DNA of 55,169 bases from Geodermatophilus chilensis (lineage in GTDB: Bacteria; Actinomycetota; Actinomycetes; Mycobacteriales; Geodermatophilaceae): positions 1 through 55,169 of the forward strand of contig NZ_NVPT01000012.1 in assembly GCF_002802985.1 (NCBI RefSeq). The letters are read 5' to 3'. Under the pieces are notes generated by a model. It worked only from the letters and a program-made list of their open reading frames with translations. It was not told where the DNA came from and ran no database searches. The stretch's first letter is position 1, and every line of letters starts with the position of its first letter. Below, one piece after another: positions 43,124 through 54,033 of the stretch. Both the position numbers and the translations under genes were made by a program.

Positions 43124-44389
43124 ATGACCGCACTCGCCGCCCGGGGCCTCGATCGCCTTCCGCGCGCGAAAGGCGAACTGGGGGCGGACAGCGAGGTCGG
43201 GCCGCTGCGGACGGTGCTGCTGCACCGGCCGGGCCCGGAGCTGCGGCGGCTGACCCCGCGCAACAACGACCAGCTGCTCTTCGACGGCGTGCCCTGGGTG
43301 CGTCGCGCGCAGGAGGAGCACGACGCGTTCGCCGCCGAGCTCACCGCGCGCGGCGTGGAGGTGCTGTACCTGGACCGTCTGCTGGCCGAGGCGCTCGCCG
43401 TCCCCGCGGCCCGCGTCGAGCTGGTCGCCGCCGCCGTCGACGACCCGCGGCTGGGCGCGACGCTCAAGCGGACCACGGCCGCGCACCTGGCCGACCTCTC
43501 CCCCGAGGACCTCGCCCGCGCGCTGGTTGCCGGGGTTGCGCACGACGAGCTGCCCGGCGCGCGCGGCCTGTCCTGGGCGCTGATGGGGCGCGGCGACTTC
43601 GTCGTCCCCCCGCTGCCCAACCTGCTGTTCACCCGCGACTCGTCGGTGTGGGTGGGCGACCAGGTCGCGGTGACCTCGCTGACGATGCCCGCGCGGCACC
43701 GGGAGAGCACCATCACCGCCGCCGTGTACGCCCACCACCCGCGCTTCGCCGGCGCCGAGCAGCTCTACGACGCCTCGCTGGAGCACCTCGAGGGCGGCGA
43801 CGTGCTGCTGCTGGCGCCGGGGGTGGTCGCCGTCGGCGTCGGCGAGCGGACGACGCCCGGCGGCGCGGAGCGGCTGGCCCGCCGCGTCTTCGCCCGCGGG
43901 CTGGCGCACACGGTGCTCGTCGTCCCGATCGCCCAGCAGCGGGCGACCATGCACCTGGACACCGTCGCCACGATGGTCGACGTCGACGCCATGGTCATGT
44001 ACCCGGCCGTCGCCGACTCGCTGGTGGCCTGGACGGTCACCGCCGGGGAGGGCGAGGCCGAACGGATGGCCGACGACACCACCGACCTTGTCGTCCGCGG
44101 CCCGGCGCCGTTCCTCGAGGCCGCGGCCGCCGCCATGGGCATCGACCGGCTGCGGGTCATCGACACCGGCCTCGACCCGGTCACCGCCGAGCGCGAGCAG
44201 TGGGACGACGGCAACAACACCCTCGCGGTGGCCCCGCGCCTGGCGGTGGCCTACGAGCGCAACACCGTCACCAACGCCGCGCTCGAGGCGGCCGGCATCG
44301 AGGTGGTGCAGATCGCCGGCTCCGAGCTCGGCAGCGGCCGCGGCGGACCGAGGTGCATGTCCTGCCCCGTCCGCCGCGACCCGCTGTAG
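43124..44389 (+). CDS. arcA: Arginine deiminase
   Basis: A 421-residue guanidino-group hydrolase. Family segments: [70 protein letters not shown], the histidine in [13 protein letters not shown], and [17 protein letters not shown] with catalytic Cys411. It converts arginine to citrulline and ammonia. The usual CMSMP is CMSCP here, a small change beside the active Cys. No arcB or arcC is adjacent, so a complete arginine deiminase pathway is not encoded in this place. It ends in a palindrome shared with araA. Confidence 0.92.
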   Translation: MTALAARGLDRLPRAKGELGADSEVGPLRTVLLHRPGPELRRLTPRNNDQLLFDGVPWVRRAQEEHDAFAAELTARGVEVLYLDRLLAEALAVPAARVELVAAAVDDPRLGATLKRTTAAHLADLSPEDLARALVAGVAHDELPGARGLSWALMGRGDFVVPPLPNLLFTRDSSVWVGDQVAVTSLTMPARHRESTITAAVYAHHPRFAGAEQLYDASLEHLEGGDVLLLAPGVVAVGVGERTTPGGAERLARRVFARGLAHTVLVVPIAQQRATMHLDTVATMVDVDAMVMYPAVADSLVAWTVTAGEGEAERMADDTTDLVVRGPAPFLEAAAAAMGIDRLRVIDTGLDPVTAEREQWDDGNNTLAVAPRLAVAYERNTVTNAALEAAGIEVVQIAGSELGSGRGGPRCMSCPVRRDPL

Positions 44390-44418
44390 CGGCGTTTTCC
44401 GCGGAAATGGCCGTTACA
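44387..44418. terminator. TTTCCGCGGAAA palindrome, copy 2, spanning both stop codons of convergent genes
   Basis: A 32-base imperfect palindrome centred on CCGCGG runs from the TAG stop of arcA (44387-44389) to just past the TAA stop of araA (44414-44416 read on the minus strand). The position suggests a shared bidirectional terminator. Its core (44396-44407) is identical to those at 16415-16426 and 54008-54019. Confidence 0.65.
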
Positions 44419-45922
44419 GGCCCTGGGCGAGGCGGTGGTAGGCCGCGCCCCAGCGCAGCTCCTTCGCCAGCGAGCGGCGCGTGGTGTCGGCGTCGATGAG
44501 CACCAGCTCGGTCGCGAAGACCTCGGCCAGGTCGGTCAGCTCGTCGGCACCGATCGCGGTCGACAGCACCGTGTGGTGTGGGCCGCCGGCGGTCAGCCAG
44601 CCCTCGGTCGCCGTCTCGAAGTCCGGCCGGGGCTGCCACACCGCGCGGGCCACCGGCAGGTTCGGCAGCGGCTCGTCGGGCTCGACGACGTCCACCTCGT
44701 TGGCGACCCAGCGGAACCGGTCACCCAGGTCGCACCAGCCGACGACGACGCCCTCCCCCGGGGCCGCGGTGAACACCAGCCGGGCCGGGTCCTCGCGGCC
44801 GCCGATCGACAGCGGGTGCACCTCGACGCGCGGCCGGTCGCCGGCGATGGTCGGGCAGACCTCGAGCATGTGCGCCCCGAGGATCTTCGGCGTCCCGGTG
44901 AGGTCGTAGGTGTAGTCCTCCATGAAGGAGGTGCCGCCGGGCAGCCCGGCCGCGGCGACCTTGAGGGTGCGCAGCAGCGCCGCGGTCTTCCAGTCGCCTT
45001 CGCCGCCGAAGCCGTAGCCGTCGGCCATCAGTCGCTGGACGGCGAGACCGGGGAGCTGGCGCAGGCCGCCGAGGTCCTCGAAGTTGGTGGTGAACGCGGT
45101 GAAGCCGCCGTCCTCAAGGAAGCCGCGCAGCGCCGCCTCGAGGCGGGCCTGGTAGCGCACCGCCTCGTGCCGCGGCGCCCCCGGCCGGCAGTCGTCGGCG
45201 AACTCGTACAGGTCGCCGTACTCCTCGACGAGGGCGTCGACGGCCTTGTCCTCCACGGCGTCCACCACGGCGACCAGGTCGTTGACGCCCCAGGTGTTCA
45301 CCGACATGCCGAAGCGGATCTCGGCCTCGACCTTGTCGCCCTCGGTCACCGCGACGTTGCGCATGTTGTCGCCGAAGCGGGCCAGCCGCAGCGACCGCGC
45401 CGCGGCCGCCGCCGTGGCCGCGCGCGCCCACGAGCCGACCCGCGAGCGCACCCGCGGGTTCGACACGTGCCCGACGACCGTCGTCCGCGGCATGCGCAGC
45501 CGGGTCAGCACGAACCCGTACTCGCGGTCGCCGTGCGCGGCCTGGTTGAGGTTCATGAAGTCCATGTCGATCGTCGCCCACGGCAGGGCGGCGTCGGCCT
45601 GGGTGTGCAGGTGCAGCAGCGGCTTGCGCAGCGCATCGAGCCCGCTGATCCACATCTTCGCCGGGGAGAAGGTGTGCATCCAGGTGACGACGCCGACGCA
45701 GGCCGGGTCCTCGTTGGCCTCGCCCATCGCCCGCCGGATGGCGGCGGCGTCGGTGAGCACCGGCTTCCACACCACCCGGACCGGCACCTCGGCGGCCTCG
45801 TCCAGGGCCTGCGCCACGCGCTGCGACTGCGACGCGACCTGCTGCAGGGTCTCCTCGCCGTACAGCCCCTGGCTGCCGGTCAGGAACCAGACCTCGTGCC
45901 CCTCGAACGGGTCGTCGACCAC
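44414..45922 (-). CDS. araA: L-arabinose isomerase
   Basis: A 502-residue enzyme (E. coli AraA 500). It begins [31 protein letters not shown] and has [65 protein letters not shown] and [10 protein letters not shown], including the metal-binding glutamates. It converts L-arabinose to L-ribulose with Mn2+. GTG at 45922 has AGGAGAGG a few bases upstream. It is last in the araB-araD-araA operon. Confidence 0.96.
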   Translation of the reverse strand: MVDDPFEGHEVWFLTGSQGLYGEETLQQVASQSQRVAQALDEAAEVPVRVVWKPVLTDAAAIRRAMGEANEDPACVGVVTWMHTFSPAKMWISGLDALRKPLLHLHTQADAALPWATIDMDFMNLNQAAHGDREYGFVLTRLRMPRTTVVGHVSNPRVRSRVGSWARAATAAAAARSLRLARFGDNMRNVAVTEGDKVEAEIRFGMSVNTWGVNDLVAVVDAVEDKAVDALVEEYGDLYEFADDCRPGAPRHEAVRYQARLEAALRGFLEDGGFTAFTTNFEDLGGLRQLPGLAVQRLMADGYGFGGEGDWKTAALLRTLKVAAAGLPGGTSFMEDYTYDLTGTPKILGAHMLEVCPTIAGDRPRVEVHPLSIGGREDPARLVFTAAPGEGVVVGWCDLGDRFRWVANEVDVVEPDEPLPNLPVARAVWQPRPDFETATEGWLTAGGPHHTVLSTAIGADELTDLAEVFATELVLIDADTTRRSLAKELRWGAAYHRLAQGL

Positions 45923-45936
45923 GGCGGGACCTCTCC

Positions 45937-46617
45937 TCACTGTCCGTAGACGTTCTGGTAGCGGGCGTACAGCGAGTCGATGTCCGACTGCGCGATGGGC
46001 AGGGGCTCGCCGAGCTGGCGGGACAGGTGCACCGTGCGGGCGACGTCCTCGGTCATGACCGCGGCCTTGACCGCCGCCTTCGCCGACGGGCCGATGGTGA
46101 AGACGCCGTGGTTCTGCATGAGCACCGCGGGCGAGCGCGAGTCGCGCAGCGTCTCGACGATCCCGCGGCCGATCGAGTCGTCGCCGATGAGCGCGAACGG
46201 GCCGACCGGGATCGGGCCGCCGAACTCGTCGGCCATCGCGGTGAGCACGCACGGGACGGGCTCGGCCCGCGCCGCCCAGGCGGTGGCGTACGGGCTGTGC
46301 GTGTGCACCTGGCCGTTCACCTCGGGCATGTGCCGGTAGACGTAGGCGTGTGCGTCGGTGTCGCTGGAGGGCCGCTTCACCCCGTCGACGGCGTTCCCGT
46401 CGAGGTCGCAGACCGTGATGCCCTCCCAGGTCAGCTCGTCGTAGAGGACGCCGCTGCCCTTGATGACGAACAGGTCCTCGCCGGGCACCCGCTCCGACAC
46501 GTTGCCCGAGGTCCAGGTGACCAGCTGGTTGCGGGTCAGCTCGGCGTGCAGCGCGGCGACGTGCGCGCGCTGCGCCCGGTGGGTGCCCCGCTCGGTGCGG
46601 GGCTCGGTGACGGTCAT
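45937..46617 (-). CDS. araD: L-ribulose-5-phosphate 4-epimerase
   Basis: A 226-residue class II aldolase-family epimerase: [26 protein letters not shown], the metal-binding [30 protein letters not shown]. It converts L-ribulose 5-phosphate to D-xylulose 5-phosphate for the pentose phosphate pathway. The ATG overlaps the stop codon of araB by four bases (ATGA), indicating translational coupling. Confidence 0.94.
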   Translation of the reverse strand: MTVTEPRTERGTHRAQRAHVAALHAELTRNQLVTWTSGNVSERVPGEDLFVIKGSGVLYDELTWEGITVCDLDGNAVDGVKRPSSDTDAHAYVYRHMPEVNGQVHTHSPYATAWAARAEPVPCVLTAMADEFGGPIPVGPFALIGDDSIGRGIVETLRDSRSPAVLMQNHGVFTIGPSAKAAVKAAVMTEDVARTVHLSRQLGEPLPIAQSDIDSLYARYQNVYGQ

Positions 46618-48365
46618 GCGGATTGCTCCTCGGTCAGCGCGGCGGACGTGGTCTCGACGTCGTGGCCCTCCGCGGCGCCCGGATGGCCCGTGCGCTGCAC
46701 CGCGGCCCGGCGGAGGGCGCGCAGCCGGTGCAGCACGTCGTTGCCCCCGCGGCCGAAGTGGTCGTGCAGCGCGAGGTACTCGGCGTACAGGGCGTCGTAG
46801 GCGTCGGCCCGCTGCTCGTCGGGCACGTACACGTTGCGGCGCACCTTGCCCATCGCCCGGGCGGCGGTCGTGACGTCGGGGTGGGCCCCGGCGGCGACCG
46901 CGGCGTAGATCGCCGAGCCCAGGGCCGGTCCCTGCTGCGAGTCGATCACCGACAGCGGACGACGGCAGACGTCGGCGTAGACCTGCATGAGGAAGGTGTT
47001 CTTCGGCAGGCCACCGGCGACGACGAACTCGGTCACCGGCACGCCGGCGGACTCGAACGCCTCGATGATGGTCCGCGTGCCGAAGGCGGTGGCCTCCAGC
47101 AGCGCCCGGTAGGTGTCCTCCGGCCGGGTCGCGAGCGTCTGCCCGAGGACGACCCCGGAGAGCTCGGCGTCGACCAGCACCGACCGGTTGCCCCCGTGCC
47201 AGTCCAGCGCGACCAGGCCGTGCTCGCCGACCTCCTGGGCCGCGGCGAGCTCGGTGAGGTGCTCGTGCAGGCCGATGCCCTTCGCCTCGGCGGCGTCCCG
47301 GTAGGACGCCGGTACCCCGTACTCGACGAACCAGCCGAAGATGTCGCCGACGGCGCTCTGCCCGGCCTCGTAGCCGTACAGCCCCGGCACGATCCCGCCC
47401 TCGACGACCCCGCACATCCCGGGGACGTCGGCGAGCCGGTCGCTGGGCATGACGTGGCAGGTCGAGGTGCCCATCACCGCGAGCATCTGCCCGGGCTCGG
47501 TGGCCTGCGCGGCCGGTGCGGTGACGTGCGCGTCCACGTTGCCGACGGCGACCGCGATCCCCGCCGGCAGGCCGGTCCAGGCCGCGGCCTCGGCGGTCAG
47601 CCCGCCGGCCCGCTCCCCGAGCTGGCCGATCGGGTGCTCGAGCTTGTCCTCGACGAAGGTCTCGAACGCCGGGTTCAGCGCGGCCAGGTAGTCCCGCGAC
47701 GGGTAGTGCCCGTCCTGGTAGATGCCCTTGTAGCCGGCGGTGCAGGCGTTGCGCAGGTAGGTGCCGCAGAGCTGCCAGATGATCCAGTCGGCCGCCTCGA
47801 CCCAGCGCTCGGTGGCGGCGTAGACCTCCGGGTCCTCCTCGAGCAGCTGCAGCGCCTTGGCGAACTCCCACTCGCTGGAGATCTTCCCGCCGTACCGGGA
47901 CAGCCAGGTCTCGCCGCGCTCCTCGGCGAGGGCGTTGATCCGGTCGGCGTGCGGCTGGGCGGCGTGGTGCTTCCACAGCTTGGGGTGGGCGTGCCGGCGG
48001 TCGGCGAACTGCGGCAGGTCGCACAGCGGGGTGCCGTCGGCGGTGGTGGGCAGGACCGTGCACGCGGTGAAGTCCGTGCCGATGCCCACGACCGACGCCG
48101 GGTCGACCCCGCTGGCGGCCAGCGCCTCGGGCACCGCGGTCTTCAGGACCTGCACCCAGTCGCCGGGCATCTGCAGCGCCCAGTCCGGCGGCAGCTGCTC
48201 GCCGGTGGCCGGCAGGGTGCGCTCGACGACGGCGTGCTCGTACGGGTGGACGGCGCTGGCCAGCTCTGCGCCGTCCGAGACCCGGACGACGACGGCGCGA
48301 CCCGACAGCGTCCCGAAGTCGACCCCGACGACGTGGGTGTCGGCGGGTCCAGCGGTGTCCGGCAT
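46614..48365 (-). CDS. araB: L-ribulokinase
   Basis: A 583-residue FGGY-family kinase. The N-terminal lobe starts [21 protein letters not shown] (the phosphate-binding and AraB-specific GTLSGRA sequence) and includes [21 protein letters not shown] and [37 protein letters not shown]. The C-terminal lobe has [26 protein letters not shown] and [22 protein letters not shown]. It phosphorylates L-ribulose with ATP. It is the first gene of the ara operon; a TGTTAGCGCTAACA operator lies 60 bases upstream of its start. Confidence 0.96.
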   Translation of the reverse strand: MPDTAGPADTHVVGVDFGTLSGRAVVVRVSDGAELASAVHPYEHAVVERTLPATGEQLPPDWALQMPGDWVQVLKTAVPEALAASGVDPASVVGIGTDFTACTVLPTTADGTPLCDLPQFADRRHAHPKLWKHHAAQPHADRINALAEERGETWLSRYGGKISSEWEFAKALQLLEEDPEVYAATERWVEAADWIIWQLCGTYLRNACTAGYKGIYQDGHYPSRDYLAALNPAFETFVEDKLEHPIGQLGERAGGLTAEAAAWTGLPAGIAVAVGNVDAHVTAPAAQATEPGQMLAVMGTSTCHVMPSDRLADVPGMCGVVEGGIVPGLYGYEAGQSAVGDIFGWFVEYGVPASYRDAAEAKGIGLHEHLTELAAAQEVGEHGLVALDWHGGNRSVLVDAELSGVVLGQTLATRPEDTYRALLEATAFGTRTIIEAFESAGVPVTEFVVAGGLPKNTFLMQVYADVCRRPLSVIDSQQGPALGSAIYAAVAAGAHPDVTTAARAMGKVRRNVYVPDEQRADAYDALYAEYLALHDHFGRGGNDVLHRLRALRRAAVQRTGHPGAAEGHDVETTSAALTEEQSA

Positions 48366-48424
48366 CGGTTCCTCCTGCGCCCGGCGGCCGCGACGACGGC
48401 CGGACGGCCGCGTCGCCGCCGGGA

Positions 48425-48438
48425 TGTTAGCGCTAACA
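48425..48438. promoter_or_regulatory. LacI-family operator upstream of araB
   Basis: TGTTAGCGCTAACA is a perfect 14-base palindrome with the CG centre typical of LacI-family operators. It lies between araB and the LacI-type regulator gene. A near-identical site is before the sugar-binding-protein gene (53801-53814). Confidence 0.8.
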
Positions 48439-48448
48439 GGGGCAGGCG

Positions 48449-49501
48449 TCACAGCCCGGCGGGCGTCCGCCCCACGGGGACCGGGCCGCTGCTGGCACGG
48501 GCCAGCAGCACCGGGGGGACCGGCTGCAGGTGCAGCTCGCGCCCGGCCAGCCGGGCGAGCACGAGCTCCACGGCCCGGCGGCCGAGCTCGGCGAAGTCCT
48601 GCCGCACGGTCGTCAGCGGCGGGGTGAGGTACGGCGCCTCGGGCAGGTCGTCGAAGCCGACGACGCTGACGTCCCACGGCGCCTCGAGGCCCTCCTCGTG
48701 CAGCGCCGCGAGCAGGCCCAGGGCCATCTGGTCGTTGGCCACGAAGACCGCGGTGATGTCCTCGCCGGCGCGCTTGCGGGCGGCGAGCCGGCGGCCGGCC
48801 TCGTAGCCCGAGGGCGGCGTCCAGTCGCCGTGCAGGCACACCGGGACGGGGGCGCCCGCGGCGGTCAGCTCGGCGCGCCAGCCCTCGTCCCGGTCGCGGG
48901 CCTCCTTGGAGTCGGCGGGGCCGGTGACGTGGTGGACGGTGCGGTGGCCGAGGTCGAGCAGGTGCCGGGTGGCCAGCCGGGCGCCGGCGACCTGGTCGAC
49001 GCCGACCGCGGGCGCCTCCAGCGCCCCGCCGCTCTGCACGGTCACCAGCGGCAGCGGCGTGTGCACCTGGTGCAGCGCCTCGACCGCGTCGTCGTAGGTG
49101 GCCAGCGCCAGGACGGCGTCCACCGACTGGGCCATGAAGCGGTCGACGGCGTCGCGCATCGCCTCGGCGGTGGCCTCGTCGAGCACGGTGACGCTGAGCG
49201 AGTACCCGGCCGCCCGTGCGGCCCGCTCCAGGCCGACGAGGGTCTGCCCGGGGCCGTACTGGTTGATGTTCACGGTGACGAAGCCAAGGGTCCGCGTGGA
49301 ACCGGTGACCAGCGCCCGGGCGGCGCTGTTGGGCCGGTAGCCCAGCTCGCGGATGGCCCGCTCGACCCGCTCCCGGGTGTGTGGTGCGACGTTGCGGTGT
49401 CCGTTGATGACCCGGGACACCGTCTGGTGCGAGACGCCGGCGCGAGCCGCGACGTCCGACATGACCAGCGCTCGGGTCGCCCCCTCGGGCTCCACCGTCA
49501 C
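48449..49501 (-). CDS. LacI-family regulator of the arabinose genes (AraR-like)
   Basis: A 350-residue repressor: helix-turn-helix VMSDVAARAGVSHQTVSRVINGHRNVAPHTRERVERAIRELGYRPNSAARALVTG, then a periplasmic-binding-protein-like effector domain (TLGFVTVNINQYGPGQTLVGLERAARAAGYSLSV to TTVRQDFAELGRRAVELVLARLAGR). It is on the same strand as araB and upstream of it, between the two arms of the arabinose module. Two matching operators strongly suggest that it represses both. The ligand is probably arabinose or a derivative. GTG at 49501 is the start. Confidence 0.92.
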   Translation of the reverse strand: MTVEPEGATRALVMSDVAARAGVSHQTVSRVINGHRNVAPHTRERVERAIRELGYRPNSAARALVTGSTRTLGFVTVNINQYGPGQTLVGLERAARAAGYSLSVTVLDEATAEAMRDAVDRFMAQSVDAVLALATYDDAVEALHQVHTPLPLVTVQSGGALEAPAVGVDQVAGARLATRHLLDLGHRTVHHVTGPADSKEARDRDEGWRAELTAAGAPVPVCLHGDWTPPSGYEAGRRLAARKRAGEDITAVFVANDQMALGLLAALHEEGLEAPWDVSVVGFDDLPEAPYLTPPLTTVRQDFAELGRRAVELVLARLAGRELHLQPVPPVLLARASSGPVPVGRTPAGL

Positions 49502-49553
49502 CCCTCTCCGTCGAGGAGCCGGCCCGCGTGTGGCCGCCTCGGTCGGGCCCTGC

Positions 49554-49588
49554 CGGGTGGCCCCGCGGGAGTTCCGCGGGGCCGCCCG
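49554..49588. terminator. Terminator of the sugar ABC transporter operon
   Basis: The 15-base arms 49554-49568 and 49574-49588 pair with one wobble and a 5-base loop, directly after the permease stop codon (49595 on the minus strand). The regulator gene starts downstream at 49501, so this separates the two transcripts. Confidence 0.75.
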
Positions 49589-49594
49589 AGGGCG

Positions 49595-50860
49595 TCAGCG
49601 GGACGCGCCGGCGCGCCGCTTGTTGTAGACGTCGAAGGCCACGGCCAGCAGCAGCACCAGGCCCTTGACCACCGACTGGATCGACTGGTCGACGCCCATG
49701 AGCTGCATGCCGTTGCTCATGACGGCCATGATCAGACCGCCGACCATGGCGCCGACCACCGTGCCGACACCGCCGGTGACGGCCGCACCGCCGATGAAGG
49801 CGGCGGCGATGGCGTCGAGCTCGAACATGTTGCCCGCACCCGGCTGGGCGCCGTTGGACCGGGACGAGAAGACGACGCCGGCGATCGCGGCCAGGAAGCC
49901 CATGTTGACGAAGATCCAGAAGTTGACCGCCCGGACCTTGACGCCCGACAGCGTCGCCGCCGCCAGGTTGCCGCCGATCGCGTAGACCTGCCGGCCGAAG
50001 ACCGTCCGCTTGGTGATGACCCCGTACACGAGGATGAGCACGGCCAGGATGATCAGCACGATCGGCAGACCACGGGCGTGGGCCAGCTGCCAGGCGAACG
50101 CCATGACGACGGCCCCCACGAGCACGATCTTGGTGACGAAGAGCGGGAACGACTCGACCGGCTGCTGGTACCTGATCCGCGCGATGCGGCTGCGGTACTG
50201 GCTCATCGCGTACCCGGCGACGGCGATGCCACCGATGAGCAGGGTGAACGCGTCGTACCCGTCGCCACCGATGAGGCCGTTGAGGAAGCCGCTGGCGATC
50301 TCGCCGTACGCCGGCGGGAACGGCGAGAGCGAGATGTTGTCGAGCACCTGCAGCGTCAGACCGCGGAACAACAGCATGCCGGCGAGGGTCACGATGAACG
50401 CGGGGATGCCGACGTAGGCGACCCAAAAGCCGTGCCAGGCACCGATGGCGAGGCCGGTCGCGAGGGCCGCGAGCACGCCCACCCACCACGGCATGCCCTG
50501 CCGGATGACCAGCACCGCCGAGACCGCGCCGGTGAGCGCCACCACCGACCCCACGGAGAGGTCGATGTGCCCGGCGATGATCACGATGACCATGCCGATG
50601 GCCAGGATCAGGATGTAGCTGTACTGCAGGACGATGTTGGTGACGTTGCCCGGGGAGAGCAGGGTGCCGTCGGTCAGGACGGCGAACAGCGCCACGATCG
50701 CGACGAAGGCGACGTAGATGCCGCTCTGCCGCAGGTTGCTCGTCAGCAGCTGGCGGACGTTGCTCGTCCCGGTGTGCAGCGCGACGGCGGGGGCGACGTC
50801 CTTGGGGGCCGTCGCCGTCTGGGCTTCGGGCTCCGACGACGGAGGCACGGTCCTGGTCAT
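49595..50860 (-). CDS. CUT2-family sugar ABC transporter permease (MmsB/GguB/XylH-like)
   Basis: A 421-residue membrane protein with about ten helices: [66 protein letters not shown] is the CUT2 signature with [10 protein letters not shown]. The central cytoplasmic loop contains [19 protein letters not shown], characteristic of the longer MmsB/XylH subfamily for multiple monosaccharides. It forms the channel for arabinose (and possibly xylose, galactose or glucose) uptake. The ATG overlaps the ATPase stop codon by four bases. Confidence 0.93.
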   Translation of the reverse strand: MTRTVPPSSEPEAQTATAPKDVAPAVALHTGTSNVRQLLTSNLRQSGIYVAFVAIVALFAVLTDGTLLSPGNVTNIVLQYSYILILAIGMVIVIIAGHIDLSVGSVVALTGAVSAVLVIRQGMPWWVGVLAALATGLAIGAWHGFWVAYVGIPAFIVTLAGMLLFRGLTLQVLDNISLSPFPPAYGEIASGFLNGLIGGDGYDAFTLLIGGIAVAGYAMSQYRSRIARIRYQQPVESFPLFVTKIVLVGAVVMAFAWQLAHARGLPIVLIILAVLILVYGVITKRTVFGRQVYAIGGNLAAATLSGVKVRAVNFWIFVNMGFLAAIAGVVFSSRSNGAQPGAGNMFELDAIAAAFIGGAAVTGGVGTVVGAMVGGLIMAVMSNGMQLMGVDQSIQSVVKGLVLLLAVAFDVYNKRRAGASR

Positions 50861-52395
50861 GCCGCGAGCTCCTTCTCCTTGGTCATGAGCTCCATCAGGT
50901 TCTCCTGGGTCGCCTGGCCGACGGGCATCTCTCCGGTGATGCGACCCGCCGACAGGGTGTAGATGCGATCGCAGATGCCGAGCAGCTCGGGCAGCTCGGA
51001 GGAGATGACGAGCACCGCCTTACCGGCGGCGACCAGCCGGTTGATGATCGTGTAGATCTCGTACTTCGCGCCCACGTCGATGCCGCGGGTTGGCTCGTCG
51101 AGGATGAGCACCTCGGGGTCGGTGTACAGCCACTTCGACAGCACCACCTTCTGCTGGTTGCCACCGGAGAGCTTGCCGACGACCGAGGCGACGCTGGGCG
51201 CCTTGATGTTCATGTCCCTGCGGTAGCCCTCGGCGACCTTGATCTCCTCGTTGCCGTTGACGAAGCCGTTGCTCGCGAGCTTCCCCAGGGCCGCGGCGGA
51301 GACGTTGCGCCGGATGTCCTCGATGAGGTTCAGGCCGTAGTGCTTGCGGTCCTCGGTGGCGTAGGCGATCCCGACGTCGATCGCCTCGGCGACGTTGCGC
51401 GGCTTGACCTCCTTGCCGTGCACGTACATGCGGCCGGTGATGTTCCGGCCGTAGGCGCGCCCGAAGATGCTCATCGCCAGCTCGGTGCGCCCGGCGCCCA
51501 TGAGGCCGGCGATCCCGACGACCTCCCCGGCGCGGACGGTGAGGCTGGCCCCGTCGACGATCTTGCGCTCCTGGGTCGGGTGCCAGACGGTCCAGTCCTC
51601 GACCCGCAGCACCTCCTCGCCGGGGTGCGACTCGCGCTCGGGGTAGTAGCTCTCCAGGTCCCGGCCGACCATCCCGCGGATGATCCGCTCCTGGGTGACC
51701 TCGCCGGCGTGCAGGCTCAGCGTCTCGACGGTCTTGCCGTCGCGGATGACCGTGACGTTGTCGGAGACGGCGGTGATCTCGTTGAGCTTGTGCGAGATCA
51801 TGATGCAGGTGATGCCGCGGTCCCGGAGGCGGCGCAGCAGGTCCAGCAGGTGCGCGGAGTCGTTGTCGTTCAGCGCGGCGGTGGGCTCGTCGAGGATCAG
51901 CAGGCGCACGTCCTTGGACAGCGCCTTGGCGATCTCCACCAGCTGCTGCTTGCCGACGCCGAGCTGACCCACGGGGGTCACCGGGTTCTCGTCCAGCCCG
52001 ACCGAGCGCAGCAGCTCGCCGGCCTCGGCGTTGGCCTTGTTCCAGTCGATGACGCCGAAGCGGCCGCGCCGCTCGTTGCCCAGGAAGATGTTCTCGGCGA
52101 TCGACAGGTACGGGACCAGCGCGAGCTCCTGGTGGATGATCACGATGCCCACGTGCTCGCTGTCGCGGATGCCGGAGAAGCGGACCGGCTGGCCGTCGAA
52201 GACGATCTCGCCCTCGTAGCTCCCCGTGGGGTAGACGCCGGAGAGGACCTTCATCAGCGTCGACTTCCCGGCGCCGTTCTCCCCGCAGATGGCATGGATC
52301 TCGCCTCGGCGGACCGCCAGGTTGACGTCCTCCAGGGCCTTGACGCCGGGGAAGGTCTTGGTGATGCCGCGCATCTCCAGGATGTGGTCGTCCAT
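50857..52395 (-). CDS. CUT2-family sugar ABC transporter ATP-binding protein (MmsA/GguA-like)
   Basis: A 512-residue protein with tandem ATPase domains. The first has Walker [10 protein letters not shown], the signature [20 protein letters not shown] and Walker [14 protein letters not shown]. The second lacks a good Walker A (GLMGAGRTE), as usual in CUT2, but keeps the signature [36 protein letters not shown]. It energises sugar import. ATG 52395 ([17 protein letters not shown]) is chosen; upstream codons are Arg-rich and not conserved-looking. Confidence 0.95.
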   Translation of the reverse strand: MDDHILEMRGITKTFPGVKALEDVNLAVRRGEIHAICGENGAGKSTLMKVLSGVYPTGSYEGEIVFDGQPVRFSGIRDSEHVGIVIIHQELALVPYLSIAENIFLGNERRGRFGVIDWNKANAEAGELLRSVGLDENPVTPVGQLGVGKQQLVEIAKALSKDVRLLILDEPTAALNDNDSAHLLDLLRRLRDRGITCIMISHKLNEITAVSDNVTVIRDGKTVETLSLHAGEVTQERIIRGMVGRDLESYYPERESHPGEEVLRVEDWTVWHPTQERKIVDGASLTVRAGEVVGIAGLMGAGRTELAMSIFGRAYGRNITGRMYVHGKEVKPRNVAEAIDVGIAYATEDRKHYGLNLIEDIRRNVSAAALGKLASNGFVNGNEEIKVAEGYRRDMNIKAPSVASVVGKLSGGNQQKVVLSKWLYTDPEVLILDEPTRGIDVGAKYEIYTIINRLVAAGKAVLVISSELPELLGICDRIYTLSAGRITGEMPVGQATQENLMELMTKEKELAA

Positions 52396-52467
52396 GGGAC
52401 CTCGTCGTCGGTGTCGTCGGCGCCTCGTCACAGGGCACAGGGCGCGCCGCGGATGGTGGAGAGAGTG

Positions 52468-52492
52468 TGGCCCACCCCCACGGGGTGGGCCA
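52468..52492. terminator. Intercistronic hairpin 1 between binding-protein and ATPase genes
   Basis: TGGCCCACCCC and its exact complement with a CAC loop. Such structures between a binding-protein gene and its transporter genes often attenuate transcription or protect the upstream mRNA, giving more binding protein than membrane components. Confidence 0.65.
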
Positions 52493-52523
52493 GATCGCGC
52501 GGGACGTGGTCCCGGCTGGTGCC

Positions 52524-52558
52524 GGCCGGGCCCGTCAGCGTCGCTGCCGGGCCCGGCC
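52524..52558. terminator. Intercistronic hairpin 2 between binding-protein and ATPase genes
   Basis: GGCCGGGCCC (52524-52533) and GGGCCCGGCC (52549-52558) form a perfect 10-bp stem with a 15-base loop, 18 bases after the end of the binding-protein gene. Confidence 0.6.
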
Positions 52559-52576
52559 GGGCTCAGGGGCGGGAGG

Positions 52577-53731
52577 TCAGTCCGCCTGGCCGCTGGCGAC
52601 CTCTTCGGCCGTCCAGTAGCCGGAGTCGATCAGCACGGACTGGATGTCGTCCGCGAAGACCGTCTCGACCGGGAGCAGGTAGGACGGGACGACCTTGACG
52701 CCGTTGTCGTACGTCTCGGTGTCGTTCGCCTCGGGCTCGTTGCCCTCGGCGAAGGCCGACGCGGCGGCGACGGCCTGCTCGGCCAGCAGACGGGTGTCCT
52801 TGAAGATCGTGGAGCTCTGGACCCCGTCCTGGATCAGCTTGACCGAGGCGATCTCGGCGTCCTGACCGGTCACGACCGCCATCGGCTGCGGCTGGGCGTC
52901 CAGCGTCGGGCCGTAGCCGGCGTTCTGCAGCGCGGTGATGATGCCGCGGGACAGGCCGTCGTACGGCGAGAGGACGCCGTCGACCCGGGAGCCGTCGTTG
53001 TAGGCGGAGGTCAGCAGGTCCTCCATCCGCCGCTGGGCGGTCTCCTGCTGCCAGCGCAGGATGGCGGCCTGCTCGATGCTCGTCTGGCCCGACTTGACGA
53101 CCAGGGTGCCGTCGTCGATCAGCGGCTGCAGGACCGACATCGCGCCGTCCCAGAAGAAGAACGCGTTGTTGTCGTCCAGGGAGCCGGCGAACAGCTCGAC
53201 GTTGAACGGACCGGTCGCGGTGCCGGGCGAGCCGTCCTCGTTGCGCAGGCCCAGGCCGGTCAGCAGGGCGTTGCCCTGCGCCTCACCGACGGCGAAGTTG
53301 TCGAACGTGACGTAGAAGTCGACGTTCTCGGTGTCGCGGATCAGGCGGTCGTAGGAGACGACCGGGATGTTGTTCGCCGCCGCGTTCTCCAGCTGGCCGG
53401 AGAGGGCGGTGCCGTCGATCGCCGCGACGACGAGGATGTCGGCACCCTCGGTGATCATCTGGTCGATCTGCTGCGACTGGGTGGGGATGTCGTCGTTGGC
53501 GTACTGCAGGTCGACGGTGTAACCCTCCGCCTCCAGCTGCTCCTGGACGTTGTTGCCGTCGGCGATCCACCGCTCCGAGGTCTGGGTCGGCATCGAGACA
53601 CCGATCGTCAGGTCCTCCGTGTCGCCACCGGCACCGGCACCGCCACTGCCACCGGCACCCTCGCCGCCACAGGCCGCCAGGGTCAGCGCCATGCCGGCGC
53701 TGAGGGCGGCGAAGCCGAGCCTCTTGCTCAC
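52577..53731 (-). CDS. Sugar ABC transporter substrate-binding lipoprotein (ChvE/MmsE-like)
   Basis: A 384-residue lipoprotein from GTG 53731: signal [19 protein letters not shown] with lipobox Cys, a Gly/Ala-rich linker, then [68 protein letters not shown], the type 1 periplasmic-binding fold of ChvE/XylF-type proteins, with [17 protein letters not shown] lining the sugar site. It should bind arabinose or related monosaccharides. GAGAAGGAG precedes the GTG by a good distance. An operator resembling that of araB lies upstream. Confidence 0.94.
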   Translation of the reverse strand: MSKRLGFAALSAGMALTLAACGGEGAGGSGGAGAGGDTEDLTIGVSMPTQTSERWIADGNNVQEQLEAEGYTVDLQYANDDIPTQSQQIDQMITEGADILVVAAIDGTALSGQLENAAANNIPVVSYDRLIRDTENVDFYVTFDNFAVGEAQGNALLTGLGLRNEDGSPGTATGPFNVELFAGSLDDNNAFFFWDGAMSVLQPLIDDGTLVVKSGQTSIEQAAILRWQQETAQRRMEDLLTSAYNDGSRVDGVLSPYDGLSRGIITALQNAGYGPTLDAQPQPMAVVTGQDAEIASVKLIQDGVQSSTIFKDTRLLAEQAVAAASAFAEGNEPEANDTETYDNGVKVVPSYLLPVETVFADDIQSVLIDSGYWTAEEVASGQAD

Positions 53732-53800
53732 GTGATCTCCTTCTCGAGAACTCTGCGCGCTGTCGACCCGGCGCAGGCCCGCCATCGCGAGCGATAAGAG

Positions 53801-53829
53801 TGTGAGCGCTAACAACCCGTTGCCGTCAA
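53801..53829 (-). promoter_or_regulatory. Promoter and LacI-family operator of the sugar ABC operon
   Basis: On the minus strand TTGACG (53829-53824) can serve as a -35 element. The operator TGTGAGCGCTAACA in plus orientation (53801-53814) lies just downstream where the spacer/-10 would be. It differs from the araB operator by one base (G for T at position 4). Repressor binding here would block polymerase. Confidence 0.7.
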
Positions 53830-53997
53830 CCCCTGTTCGCCACACCGGCGTCACGGTCTCGTAACGCTCACCTGGGAGTGCGTCCGCCCCACCGACGGGT
53901 GTCGGCGAACGGTGAGATCACGGCTACGCGCCGTCGACACATGGGGCGCCCACAGCGCAGCGGCCCGGCGGACGGACGTCCGCCGGGCCGGGTCGCC

Positions 53998-54029
53998 GCT
54001 GCGGCGATTTCCGCGGAAATCGCCGCAGC
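53998..54029. repeat. TTTCCGCGGAAA palindrome, copy 3: perfect 32-base palindrome
   Basis: The 32 bases are perfectly self-complementary around 54013/54014 with no loop, ending 4 bases before the stop codon end of the DUF5926 gene (54034). It may act as a terminator for that gene and is the best copy of the three in the window. Confidence 0.75.
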
Positions 54030-54033
54030 GGGG

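Noticed and set aside
49571-49580. TTCCGCGGGG in the sugar-operon terminator as a fourth TTTCCGCGGAAA element
   Set aside because: The outer bases do not match (GAGTTCCGCGGGGC), and the hairpin is explained by longer, different arms.
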